Part shown: piece by piece, positions 50,834 through 59,588 of the stretch
Layout of the letters: each line of letters begins with the position of its first letter
How positions within the stretch are numbered: the stretch's first letter is position 1
DNA from: JAOUEA01 sp963762075
Lineage (GTDB): Bacteria; Actinomycetota; UBA4738; HRBIN12
Assembly: GCA_963762075.1 (NCBI GenBank)
Contig: CAVXJC010000006.1
Location: 186,001 to 250,000 of the forward strand
DNA length: 64,000 nt
Reading direction: 5' to 3'
Notes under the pieces: generated by a model
Told to the model about the DNA's origin: nothing
What the model saw: only the letters and a program-made list of their open reading frames with translations
Databases searched by the model: none
Made by a program: the position numbers and the translations under genes

Positions 50834-53103
50834 CGTGGCTCCTGTGCGGCCGACCACACGCGCTCCGGAGTCATCGGCATCTGACGCACCTGTGCCCCGA
50901 GTACCTTCGAGATGCCGTTGGCGATGGCGGCGGCGGTCGGCACCTGCGGCGGTTCCCCCACCCCTTTGGATCCACGCGGCCCGGCTCCTTTAGCGTGGAT
51001 CTCGATCCAGTCCACCTCGATCTCGGGGGCGTCGGCGCAGGTCACGAGCTTGTAGTCGAGCAGTGCCGGGTTGCGTTGGCGGCCCTCGCCGTCGAGCTGT
51101 GTACCTTCGCTGAGGGCCAGCCCGACCCCCATGACGACTCCGCCGGTGACCTGGCCGTCGGCGCCCGTGCGGTTCAAGATCACACCGGAATCGTGCGCCG
51201 CCGCGATCTTCAGCACCCGCACGACCCCCGTGGCCCGGTCGACCTTGACGTGGGCGGCTTGCGTGATGAGCTGCGGAGCCAGGAACGTCTCGTTGCCGAG
51301 CCGTCCGACGCACCCTCCGGTGTCGCCGGCCGGGGCCTCGGGTACCTCGCCCGCGCCCTTGCCGTGGATGGTTCCGGCGCCGGCGAGATCGGCGATCGTC
51401 ACCGAACGGTCGGGCGAGCCCTTCACGCGCACGCTTCCGCCGATGAGCTCCAGGTCCTCGCGGTCGGCCTCGAGCTCGTCGGCGGCCGCATCGAGCAGCT
51501 GATCTCGAACGTCGGCCGCGGCTCCGAGCACAGCGCGGCCGCTGTTGAAGGTCGTTTGCGATCCGCACGATCCCATGTCCCAGTTCGCGGCGGCGGTGTC
51601 CTGATACAAGATCGTGAAGTCCTCGGCCTTCATGCCAAGCTCCTCGGCCACGAACATGGGCAACGCCATGACGGCGCCGCTTCCGTTTTCTTGCGCGCCC
51701 GTCACTATGGTGCCGCTGCCGTCGCCGTTGATGTGGATGTAGGCGCCAGATGGCGCCGGCATGCAGGGCCACCAGCCGACCGCGACACCGATCGCCTCGT
51801 CGTCGGGGAGCTCTCGTCCGTAGCCGATCATCTCCACCGCCCGCTCGAGCGTCTGCTTCATGCCGATCTCGTCGAAGATCTGGCGTGTGGGCCCCTCGAC
51901 CCCCTGCTCGATCAGCGTGCGGCGTCGCAGCTCGACTGGATCGATCTCGATCGCCCGAGCCACCTCGTCCATGTGCTGCTCGAGCCCCCAGCACACCTGG
52001 GGCGCCGTAGGTGCGCGCACCGACCCTGAGGGTTGGTTGTTGGTGTAGTTGAGATGCGCCTCGACGAAGATGTTGTCGATCACGTAGGGACCGCACGCGT
52101 GCATCGCCGCCATCTGCCCGAGGAAGCCGCCCTCGCCGCAGTAGGCGCCCTTGTCCAACATGAGCTTGGCCTTGCGGGCCACGATGCGTCCGTCGCGCAT
52201 CACACCCGTCGAGAACTCCATGACGATGCCCTCGCGGCGCTGCGCGATGGCGACGAACTCCTCGCGGCGACTGAAGACCAGCTTCACCGGACGCTTCGCC
52301 GCCCGAGCGAGCGCGGCGACCTGGGCCTCGAAGTGCAAGTCGCACTTCGCACCGAACCCGCCGCCGAGCAGCGGGACCACGATCCGCACGTTCGCCTCGG
52401 GCACCTGCAATGTCTGGGCCACGCCGGCTCGAGCTGCGTAGGGAACCTGGGTCGAGGACCAGATGGTGACCTCGTCGCCCCTCCATTGGGCGACAACGGC
52501 CCTGGGCTCGATCGGCACGCCTTGAGAAGCATCGGAGACGTATCTCCCGGCGACGACCACGTCGGCCGACGCCATGGCCGCATCGGCATCACCCTTCTCG
52601 ATGGTGCTGTAGGCCATCGTGTTGCCGTGGGCGACGATGTTCTCGTCCTTGTCGTACGAGGCGAGGTCCGGGTGGACCAGCGGGGCGTCGGGGTCCATGG
52701 CGGCAACGAAGTCGCTGATCGCAGGCAGAGGCTGATACTCGACCTCGATCAGGCGGACGGCCTCATCGGCGATCCGCTCGGTGAGCGCGGCCACTCCCGC
52801 CACGATCTCTCCTTCGAATCGCACCACATCGGATGCGAACAGGGTGCGGTCCTGCACGAACCCGCCGAACCTCACGTCGGGCAGGTCCTGCTGGGTCACC
52901 ACGGCGACGACGCCGGGCAATGCCTCGGCCTTGGAGGTGTCGATGCGCACGATGCGCGCATGAGGGTGATCCGCGTATCGGAACCTCGCGTGCGCCTGTC
53001 CGGTCATCGTCAGGTCGGCTGTGTAGCGGCCGGTGCCGGTGACCTTCTCCTTGCCGTCGGATCTCACGAACTCGGGTGGTGCAGCGATCTCTGTGGACGC
53101 CAA
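50830..53103 (-). CDS. Molybdopterin-binding large subunit of a molybdenum hydroxylase
   Basis: From the TTG at 53103 (AGGGAG five bases upstream; GTG 53142 is the alternative) the product has 757 residues. GGGFGAKCD, the QP/VRAPTAPQ loop and the C-terminal KGVGEPPQVPTAAA, with the catalytic Glu, place it in the xanthine oxidase family. The CO dehydrogenase Cys loop (VAYRCSFR) is absent, so it should hydroxylate a heterocycle or aldehyde rather than oxidise CO. It binds Mo-pterin cytosine dinucleotide. Convergent neighbours DUF917/hydantoinase suggest a purine- or hydantoin-like substrate, an inference. Confidence 0.85.
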   Translation of the reverse strand: MASTEIAAPPEFVRSDGKEKVTGTGRYTADLTMTGQAHARFRYADHPHARIVRIDTSKAEALPGVVAVVTQQDLPDVRFGGFVQDRTLFASDVVRFEGEIVAGVAALTERIADEAVRLIEVEYQPLPAISDFVAAMDPDAPLVHPDLASYDKDENIVAHGNTMAYSTIEKGDADAAMASADVVVAGRYVSDASQGVPIEPRAVVAQWRGDEVTIWSSTQVPYAARAGVAQTLQVPEANVRIVVPLLGGGFGAKCDLHFEAQVAALARAAKRPVKLVFSRREEFVAIAQRREGIVMEFSTGVMRDGRIVARKAKLMLDKGAYCGEGGFLGQMAAMHACGPYVIDNIFVEAHLNYTNNQPSGSVRAPTAPQVCWGLEQHMDEVARAIEIDPVELRRRTLIEQGVEGPTRQIFDEIGMKQTLERAVEMIGYGRELPDDEAIGVAVGWWPCMPAPSGAYIHINGDGSGTIVTGAQENGSGAVMALPMFVAEELGMKAEDFTILYQDTAAANWDMGSCGSQTTFNSGRAVLGAAADVRDQLLDAAADELEADREDLELIGGSVRVKGSPDRSVTIADLAGAGTIHGKGAGEVPEAPAGDTGGCVGRLGNETFLAPQLITQAAHVKVDRATGVVRVLKIAAAHDSGVILNRTGADGQVTGGVVMGVGLALSEGTQLDGEGRQRNPALLDYKLVTCADAPEIEVDWIEIHAKGAGPRGSKGVGEPPQVPTAAAIANGISKVLGAQVRQMPMTPERVWSAAQEPR

Positions 53104-53214
53104 CGGGGCTCCCTTCAGCAACGGAGGCCTATCGTAAGGCACTCGGCTGTTTCCCTCGGACGCAATGACTGATGTGGACGACCTCGCCTCACGCCGCTAG
53201 GGTCGTGCGATCGC

Positions 53215-53664
53215 ATGAGGGGTGCGAAGACCGTATTTGTAGGCGCTCTGCTCGCTGCTGTGCTCGTGGCGGCGACTCCGCTGACCGCGATCGCGTCGAG
53301 CTCCGACGACATGCGGCGCAAGCTGCTCTCGCTCACCAACAAGGTGCGGCGCAACCACGATGTTCGCGCCGTGGACCTCAACTGGCGGCTCTCCAGGGAC
53401 GCGCTCCAACACTCCCGCCGCATGGCCGAGAGCCGCTCGGTCTTCCATACCACGAACCTCTATCGGCTCATCAGGCCATGGAACCCATCGATCTGGGGCG
53501 AGAACGTCGGCATGGCCGGCACCGTCACTCGCGTACAGCGGCTGTTCATGCGCAGCTCCGCCCACCGGCACAACATCTTGCGAAACAGGTTCTCGAAGGT
53601 CGGTATCGGAGCGATCCGCCGAGGCGGGCGCGTCTGGGTCACGGTCGTCTTCTACGGCAGGTGA
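53215..53664 (+). CDS. Secreted CAP (SCP/PR-1) domain protein
   Basis: The 149-residue product has a signal peptide (GAKTVFVGALLAAVLVAATPLTAIASS) and a CAP domain with LNWRLSRDALQHSRRMAES, IWGENVGMAG and SSAHRHNILRNRFSKVGIGAI, the conserved His/Glu and helix of the family. Bacterial CAP proteins may bind lipids or act on the envelope. It is divergent from the molybdenum hydroxylase operon. Confidence 0.85.
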   Translation: MRGAKTVFVGALLAAVLVAATPLTAIASSSDDMRRKLLSLTNKVRRNHDVRAVDLNWRLSRDALQHSRRMAESRSVFHTTNLYRLIRPWNPSIWGENVGMAGTVTRVQRLFMRSSAHRHNILRNRFSKVGIGAIRRGGRVWVTVVFYGR

Positions 53665-53685
53665 CCTCACGAGCGCGGGTGCGCG

Positions 53686-56600
53686 TCAGCCGATCAACGA
53701 GCGGATCTGCCGCAGCGCCACGGTGAGCCGCGCGAGATCGCCGATGCCGTCGACCGCCAGGCTCCGCATGAACCGCGAGAGCCGCGCGTAGGCGTCATCG
53801 CGTGATTCCAGGAACTTCTCGACCGCCTCGTCGATCGGAAGACCGCTGCATTCCTCGAGCACGGTCTCGGCGAGGCTTCGACGAAGCGTGAACAGGTCAT
53901 CCTCCATCGACTGCAAGGCCCAACGGTGCCAGCGTGAACCCGCGGGCATCTCCTCGACTTGCTTCTCGAGCCAGTCCAGCTGGAGCCGCTCCCCCAGCAG
54001 GAAGAACGCCCGCGCCACCTCGAGCACGGTGCGCCCCGTGGCATGGGAGACCGTGATGATGTCGGGTCCGTGCACGAGCTCTGCTTGGAACGCATGGCGG
54101 CGGGCGAGCGCAGCGGGAACCCCCTCGGCCTCGAGACGGCGTGTCAGGTGCTCGTGCTCCTCGCGCCACGCCTCGGGGCCGATCTGGTCGATCACGCCCG
54201 ACAGCTCACGGAACGACTCGCGCGCTTCGTCGACCGCCTCGTCGAGCCGGCGACCGGTCGCGTGCACGAGGTACCAACGCGAAGTCGTCTCCACCAGCCA
54301 GTCGACCCCGGTCATCAGCTCGTTCTGGATGCCCGGATCGATCGCCCCATCGAGCGCCTCGACGTCTGCCCACCGTTGCACCGCCCCGGTCACATCCCGC
54401 GCGATGCGGAACGCGCGCACCACGTCGGTCATGCTCGCGCCGGTCTCGGTCACCATGCGGGAGACGAACGTGATGCCCTGGGAGTTCACGACATCGTTCG
54501 ACACGATCGTGGCGATGAGCTCGCGGCGCAGAGGGTGCTCCTCGATCAAGTGCCCGAATCGCTCCACGATCTTCGATGGGAAGTAGCTGCGAAGATCCTG
54601 CGCCAGATACGGGGAATCGGGAAGATCGGAGTCCACGAGCGCGGCGAAGATGGAACGCTTCCCGTAGGCGAGCAACACGGCGAGCTCGGGCCGCACGAGT
54701 CCTTCACCTGCGGACCGGCGCTCGCTCATCTCCTCTGACGACGGCAGGAACTCCACGTCGCGTTCGAGCTCCTTCTCGCCTGCCTCGAGCTGCTGCATCA
54801 GGTCCTCATGGGCTTCGATGCGCTGCGCCGAGAGCTCCACCTCCTGCGAGAGGATCTGGGCCTGCTGGTAGTTGTCGTACAGCACGTGGGCGACGACGTC
54901 GTCGGCGCTCTCCTGCAGCAGCACGATCCGATCGGACATCGTGAGCTCCCCGCGCTGGATCGCGAGACCGAGCAGGATCTTGACGTTCACCTCATGGTCC
55001 GACGTGTCGACCCCGGCAGAGTTGTCGATGAAGTCGGTGTTGATGCGTCCGCCGGACCCCGCGTACTCGATCCGCCCGCGTTGGGTGAACCCGAGATTGC
55101 CGCCCTCTCCCACCACCCGTGCCCGCACCTGTTCACCGTTGACCCGGAGCGGGTCGTTCGCGCGGTCACCGACCTCGGTATGGCCCTCGCCCGCAGCCTT
55201 GACGTAGGTGCCGATGCCACCGTTCCACAGCAGATCGACGGGTGCCCGCAGCGCCCGGTTGATCACTTCGGCAGGCGTCATCTCGGCCGGCGCGTCGTCG
55301 TCGATGCCGAGAGTCGCTCGCGCTTGGGGTGACAGCGTCACGCTCTTGGCGGCACGATCGAGGACATCGCCGCCCGCCGAGATGAGCGCACGATCGTAGT
55401 CGGCCCATGTCGAACCCGGGGTGGTGAACAGCCGCCGGCGCTCGGCGAACGACGCCGCGGGGTCCGGGTCCGGGTCGAGGAACACGTGGCGATGGTCGAA
55501 CGCGCACACGAGCTCGATCTGTGGCGTGTAGAGCATGCCGTTGCCGAAGACGTCGCCCGACATATCGCCGATACCCACCACGGTGAACGGCTCGGTCATG
55601 ACATCGACGCCGATCTCGCGGAAATGCCGCTTCACCGATTCCCACGCCCCACGCGCCGTGATGCCGAGCGACTTGTGGTCGTATCCCTGCGACCCACCGC
55701 TCGCGAAGGCATCGCCGAGCCAGAAACCGTATCCCTCGCTCACCGAATTCGCCGTGTCGCTGAACGTGGCGGTTCCCTTGTCGGCTGCGACGACGAGGTA
55801 CGGGTCATCACCGTCGTGTATGCGCACGTCGGGCGGATGCACGATCGTCCCGTCGACCAGATTGTCGGTGATGTCGAGCATGCCTTCCATGAAAGTGACG
55901 TACTGCGCCGAGACCTCTGCCTTCAGCTCCTCGGGGCTGGCAGGGGTGCGGCGCAAGATGAACCCGCCTTTCGACCCGTCGGGCACGATCACAGCGTTCT
56001 TCACCTTCTGCGCCTTCATGAGGCCGAGCACCTCGGTGCGGTAGTCCTCCTTGCGATCCGACCACCGGATCCCGCCCCTGGCGACCATGCCCCCACGCAG
56101 ATGGATCGCTTCCATGTGAGGCGAGTAGACGAAGATCTCGAACAAGGGGAAGGGCTTCGGCATCTCGGGCACGCGCGCGGAACGGAGCTTGAAGCTCAAC
56201 GACGAACGGCCCTGCACATAGGCGTTCGTGCGAACGATGGCCTCGATCGTGCCGAGCAGGCTCCGCACGATGTTGTCCTGGTCGAGCGAGCTCACCTCAC
56301 GCAGGCTGACGTGGATCGACTGACGGATCTCGTCGACCTCCTCTTCGGAAGCGGCCCGTTCGGGGTCGAACTTCGCCTCGAACATCCGCACGAGCGCGGC
56401 CGCGATCTGGGATTGGTCGGCGAGGGCGTCGTTGCGGTACTCCTCGGTGTAGCGCGACGACACACGCATGCGGTACCGGCGGAGCGCCCGCAAGATCTGC
56501 ACCTGGCTCCAGGTGAGATCGGTCAGCGTCACGAGCCTGTTCAGCGAATCGGACTCGGTCTCGCCTCGCCAGACGGCGGAGATCGTCTCGGAGACGTTGT

Positions 56601-58530
56601 CGGATTCCTTGCCGAGGTCGAGCACGGCGCCACGGGAGTCCAGGACGCCGAAGTCGTGGATGTAGGTTCTGCCCTCGCCCAGCACCTGCGTCGGGATCTC
56701 CTCGACGGCCCGCAGGCCGAGCGCCTCGAGGATCGGGATGAACGCCGAGAGGTCGACCTTGCCACCGGTCTTGTACAGCTTCACGCGGGTGAGACGCTCG
56801 CCCTTCTCTTCGTTCCCGATACCGACGAGGAAGCCCTCGGGCTCGCTCTCGAGCGCCTCGAGAGCGAGCACGTCGTCGGCGATGAGGTCCCACTCTTCCG
56901 AAGCCTTGTAGTAGCTCGGGAACCGCGGGGCGTACTTCTCGGCGAGCAGGGGACCTCTGATCGCACCCGCGCGCGCGATCAGCACGTCGCGCAGGTCGTC
57001 GTCCCAGCTGCGGGCCAGCCGCTCGACCTCCGCCTCGAGCTCTTCGTACGGCACGTCCGGGATCTGCGTCTGAGGATCGACGTGCACCGTGAAGAAGATC
57101 CGCGCCGACTCCGTCTCGCCGAGCGACAGGTGATAGTCGACGGTGCTGCCATGGAACTCGTCGAGGAAGTACTGCTGCAGGCGCTTTCGCAGCGCCGCGT
57201 TGAATCGATCACGCGGCAACGCCACGATGATCGAGACGCTCCTTCCGTAGAGATCGCGGCGCACCAGCACCCTGATACCGCCGTGCTTCTCGAGCTGGAG
57301 CAGACCGACCACGAGGCGCCGCAGCTCCTCCGCCGAGGCTTGGAACAACTCGTCCTTGGGGAAGGACTCGACGAGCTCGACGACCTGCTTGTAGTCGTGA
57401 GAGCCGGGGATCAAGTCCTCGGCCGCGATGATCTGCTCGAGCTTGCGGTGCAGCAACGGCGTCTTCGCTGCAGGCTCCATGTACGCCTTGGAGGTGAACA
57501 GCCCGATGAGTCGCGCTTCGCCCGTGATGTGGCCCTCGGCATCGACGACCCGCACGCCGATGTAGTCCATACGAGCGCGCCGGTGCACGGTGGAGTAGGA
57601 GTTCGTCTTCGAGAAGACCAGGAGGTCGCCACCCTCGATCCGAGCACGAACGACCTCGTCGAGGTCCTCGAGTCGTGTCGTTTCGGCGAAGGTCGAACGC
57701 TTGAGATCGCTCAGGATCCCGAGTCCGCTACCGGGCACGGCGCGGATCGCGGCCCGTGGCCGACCATCGGCGTCGACGAGCTCGTACTCACGGTAGCCGA
57801 GCAACACGAAGTTGAGCTGCGCGAGCCATTCGAGGAAGTCGATCGCCTCACCCACCTCTTGCGGCGTGTATCGCCCGGCGGCGCTGCGGGCGAGCTCGAT
57901 CATGTGGCGGACGCGCTGCTGCATGGGCTCGAAGTCGCGCACGACCAGCCGAACGTCTCGCAGGATCGTCCTCACGCGATGCTGCAGGTCGTCGCTCTCC
58001 TCCGGCGTGAGGACCCGGTCGAGCTCGAAGTGCGTCACCGACTCGCGGTGGGTCGCGTCACGACCCGCCATGACCCGCGCGATGCGTCCCTGGTCGTCGC
58101 GGATCGTGCCGATGACCGGGTGCAGCAATCGGCTCACGCCGATGCCGCGCGCGAGCAGCTCCTCCTGGATCGAATCGACGAGGAACGGCGAGTCCTCGGT
58201 GTTGGTCTCGATGACAGAGCCCGTCGTGTCGTAGCCGTCGGTCGCCGCATCGGCGAGGAACACGCGTACCGCCGAAGGTTCGGATCCACGCCCATCGGCG
58301 AGTTCGAACGCTGTGCGCACCATACCGAGGAGGGCATCGATGCCGAGCGTGTCGAGATCCTCGGCGGGAACACGACGTACGAATGCCTTGGCGAACGCAG
58401 CGACCGCGTCGCGGCGCTCCGGCTCCAGGCGCTCCTCGATCGCTCCGAGCAGCCTCTGCATCACGGCAAGCGGTTCAGGTTCACCGGGCGTGGGGATCGC
58501 CGCGATCTCGGGATGCGCGTCCACGGCCAC
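53686..58530 (-). CDS. gdhB: NAD-dependent glutamate dehydrogenase, large type
   Basis: The 1,614-residue protein is the size of the GDH-180 family of Actinobacteria and Proteobacteria. It begins with long N-terminal ACT-like domains, then the catalytic part with RGGIRWSDRKEDYRTEVLGLMKAQKVKNAVIVPDGSKGG, the NAD motif VVGIGDMSGDVFGNGML and a C-terminal helical domain. It makes 2-oxoglutarate and ammonia from glutamate with NAD. GTG 58530 is used; GGGAGG lies ten bases upstream. Allosteric control by amino acids is known for relatives. Confidence 0.9.
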   Translation of the reverse strand: MAVDAHPEIAAIPTPGEPEPLAVMQRLLGAIEERLEPERRDAVAAFAKAFVRRVPAEDLDTLGIDALLGMVRTAFELADGRGSEPSAVRVFLADAATDGYDTTGSVIETNTEDSPFLVDSIQEELLARGIGVSRLLHPVIGTIRDDQGRIARVMAGRDATHRESVTHFELDRVLTPEESDDLQHRVRTILRDVRLVVRDFEPMQQRVRHMIELARSAAGRYTPQEVGEAIDFLEWLAQLNFVLLGYREYELVDADGRPRAAIRAVPGSGLGILSDLKRSTFAETTRLEDLDEVVRARIEGGDLLVFSKTNSYSTVHRRARMDYIGVRVVDAEGHITGEARLIGLFTSKAYMEPAAKTPLLHRKLEQIIAAEDLIPGSHDYKQVVELVESFPKDELFQASAEELRRLVVGLLQLEKHGGIRVLVRRDLYGRSVSIIVALPRDRFNAALRKRLQQYFLDEFHGSTVDYHLSLGETESARIFFTVHVDPQTQIPDVPYEELEAEVERLARSWDDDLRDVLIARAGAIRGPLLAEKYAPRFPSYYKASEEWDLIADDVLALEALESEPEGFLVGIGNEEKGERLTRVKLYKTGGKVDLSAFIPILEALGLRAVEEIPTQVLGEGRTYIHDFGVLDSRGAVLDLGKESDNVSETISAVWRGETESDSLNRLVTLTDLTWSQVQILRALRRYRMRVSSRYTEEYRNDALADQSQIAAALVRMFEAKFDPERAASEEEVDEIRQSIHVSLREVSSLDQDNIVRSLLGTIEAIVRTNAYVQGRSSLSFKLRSARVPEMPKPFPLFEIFVYSPHMEAIHLRGGMVARGGIRWSDRKEDYRTEVLGLMKAQKVKNAVIVPDGSKGGFILRRTPASPEELKAEVSAQYVTFMEGMLDITDNLVDGTIVHPPDVRIHDGDDPYLVVAADKGTATFSDTANSVSEGYGFWLGDAFASGGSQGYDHKSLGITARGAWESVKRHFREIGVDVMTEPFTVVGIGDMSGDVFGNGMLYTPQIELVCAFDHRHVFLDPDPDPAASFAERRRLFTTPGSTWADYDRALISAGGDVLDRAAKSVTLSPQARATLGIDDDAPAEMTPAEVINRALRAPVDLLWNGGIGTYVKAAGEGHTEVGDRANDPLRVNGEQVRARVVGEGGNLGFTQRGRIEYAGSGGRINTDFIDNSAGVDTSDHEVNVKILLGLAIQRGELTMSDRIVLLQESADDVVAHVLYDNYQQAQILSQEVELSAQRIEAHEDLMQQLEAGEKELERDVEFLPSSEEMSERRSAGEGLVRPELAVLLAYGKRSIFAALVDSDLPDSPYLAQDLRSYFPSKIVERFGHLIEEHPLRRELIATIVSNDVVNSQGITFVSRMVTETGASMTDVVRAFRIARDVTGAVQRWADVEALDGAIDPGIQNELMTGVDWLVETTSRWYLVHATGRRLDEAVDEARESFRELSGVIDQIGPEAWREEHEHLTRRLEAEGVPAALARRHAFQAELVHGPDIITVSHATGRTVLEVARAFFLLGERLQLDWLEKQVEEMPAGSRWHRWALQSMEDDLFTLRRSLAETVLEECSGLPIDEAVEKFLESRDDAYARLSRFMRSLAVDGIGDLARLTVALRQIRSLIG

Positions 58531-58577
58531 CTATCCTCCCAGGTCGGGCCCCGCGTGCGGTCTGTCCCGACGCACGT

Positions 58578-59507
58578 TCACGGCCCGGAGGACACGAGCC
58601 GGGCGGCGTGCTCGTCGTACGTCGCACGCACGATCGGCAGCAGGCCGGTGACATAGGCGCCCCCCACGCACCCCCGGCACCACGCCGACGCGTTGATCGC
58701 CCGGGCGGTGACCTTCGCCGATCGGCACCCCTGCAGGCTGTCGACGATCGCCGCGTAGCCGTACGACTCGGCGCCGAGCAGCAGCGTGTCGCGTGATGCA
58801 TCGAGGCCTTGGCCGAGCGAGGCATAGCTCTTCACACCGACGGTGTTGAAGTCGCTGTCCCCGGGCATGTCCCGCGTCGTCGCGAGCGGATTGAACGCTG
58901 CCGACGTCGATTCGGCGGTCGCCCAGGCCACCACGATCAACAGGTTCTCGCCGCACGCCGGCGCTCCGAGCCGCCCGAGGAATGCGGCCGCCCAGCCTTC
59001 ATAGGTCACGGGCCGCCCGCGCAACGCGCGGGGGGCAGGATCGCGAACAGCGGGCGGTGGGCGAAGGGCTCGTTCCCGGGCGCTCACGAGCTCAGCGAGT
59101 ACCGCGCTCCACGCATCGAGCTGTCGTTGGGCGCGCCGAGCGCGGGAGGACCTCAGCGTGTCGCGGAGCTCACGGTTCGCCTCCGCGAGCCGGAACGCCG
59201 GATCCTGTCGATGAGACCGACCGAGGCTTCCGGCCCCATCGGCAACGATCGAGGAGGCCGGCGCGAGCTCTTCGAGGCGGTCGACACGGGCTGCCGCACG
59301 TCGGATGTGGCGGTACCAGCGTTCGATCCGCGGGTACCAACGATCGATGTGAGCCTGCGCCTTCTCGATCCGGGCATCGAGGGTCGCGATGTCGAGTCCC
59401 GCGGTGGGGTGCCCCGGGGCCGAGCCCTCGAGGGCACTGGCAACCGCCGTGGAGGAAGACGCGACGGCGAGGAGCGAGAGAGCGACGAGGAGCGAGCGAC
59501 AGCGCAT
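58578..59507 (-). CDS. Secreted lysozyme-like protein with coiled-coil N-terminus
   Basis: From the ATG at 59507 the product has 309 residues: a signal peptide (RCRSLLVALSLLAVASSSTAVASA), a coiled coil of about 100 residues (DIATLDARIEKAQAHIDRW onward), and a C-terminal domain with AWATAESTSAAFNPLATT, DFNTVGVKSYASLGQGLDASRDTL, a lysozyme-superfamily type seen in actinobacterial and phage lysins. A Cys pair at the end may form a disulfide. It probably acts on peptidoglycan. Its stop is 47 bases upstream of the dehydrogenase start on the same strand. Confidence 0.7.
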   Translation of the reverse strand: MRCRSLLVALSLLAVASSSTAVASALEGSAPGHPTAGLDIATLDARIEKAQAHIDRWYPRIERWYRHIRRAAARVDRLEELAPASSIVADGAGSLGRSHRQDPAFRLAEANRELRDTLRSSRARRAQRQLDAWSAVLAELVSARERALRPPPAVRDPAPRALRGRPVTYEGWAAAFLGRLGAPACGENLLIVVAWATAESTSAAFNPLATTRDMPGDSDFNTVGVKSYASLGQGLDASRDTLLLGAESYGYAAIVDSLQGCRSAKVTARAINASAWCRGCVGGAYVTGLLPIVRATYDEHAARLVSSGP

Positions 59508-59588
59508 GGACGTGCCAGATATCGACCGCAGTCGTGTACGGCTTGAAACCCACATCAGCAGCGAGCCGGCCGACGGGAGCCCCGCCGT

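Noticed and set aside
50830..53103. Carbon monoxide dehydrogenase (CoxL) identity for the large subunit
   Set aside because: The active-site Cys loop typical of form I CoxL is missing; the loop reads VRAPTAPQ instead.
55486..58656. A 1,056-codon plus-strand frame opposite the glutamate dehydrogenase gene
   Set aside because: Antisense of a clearly conserved gene; the product is His/Arg/Asp-rich without family motifs.
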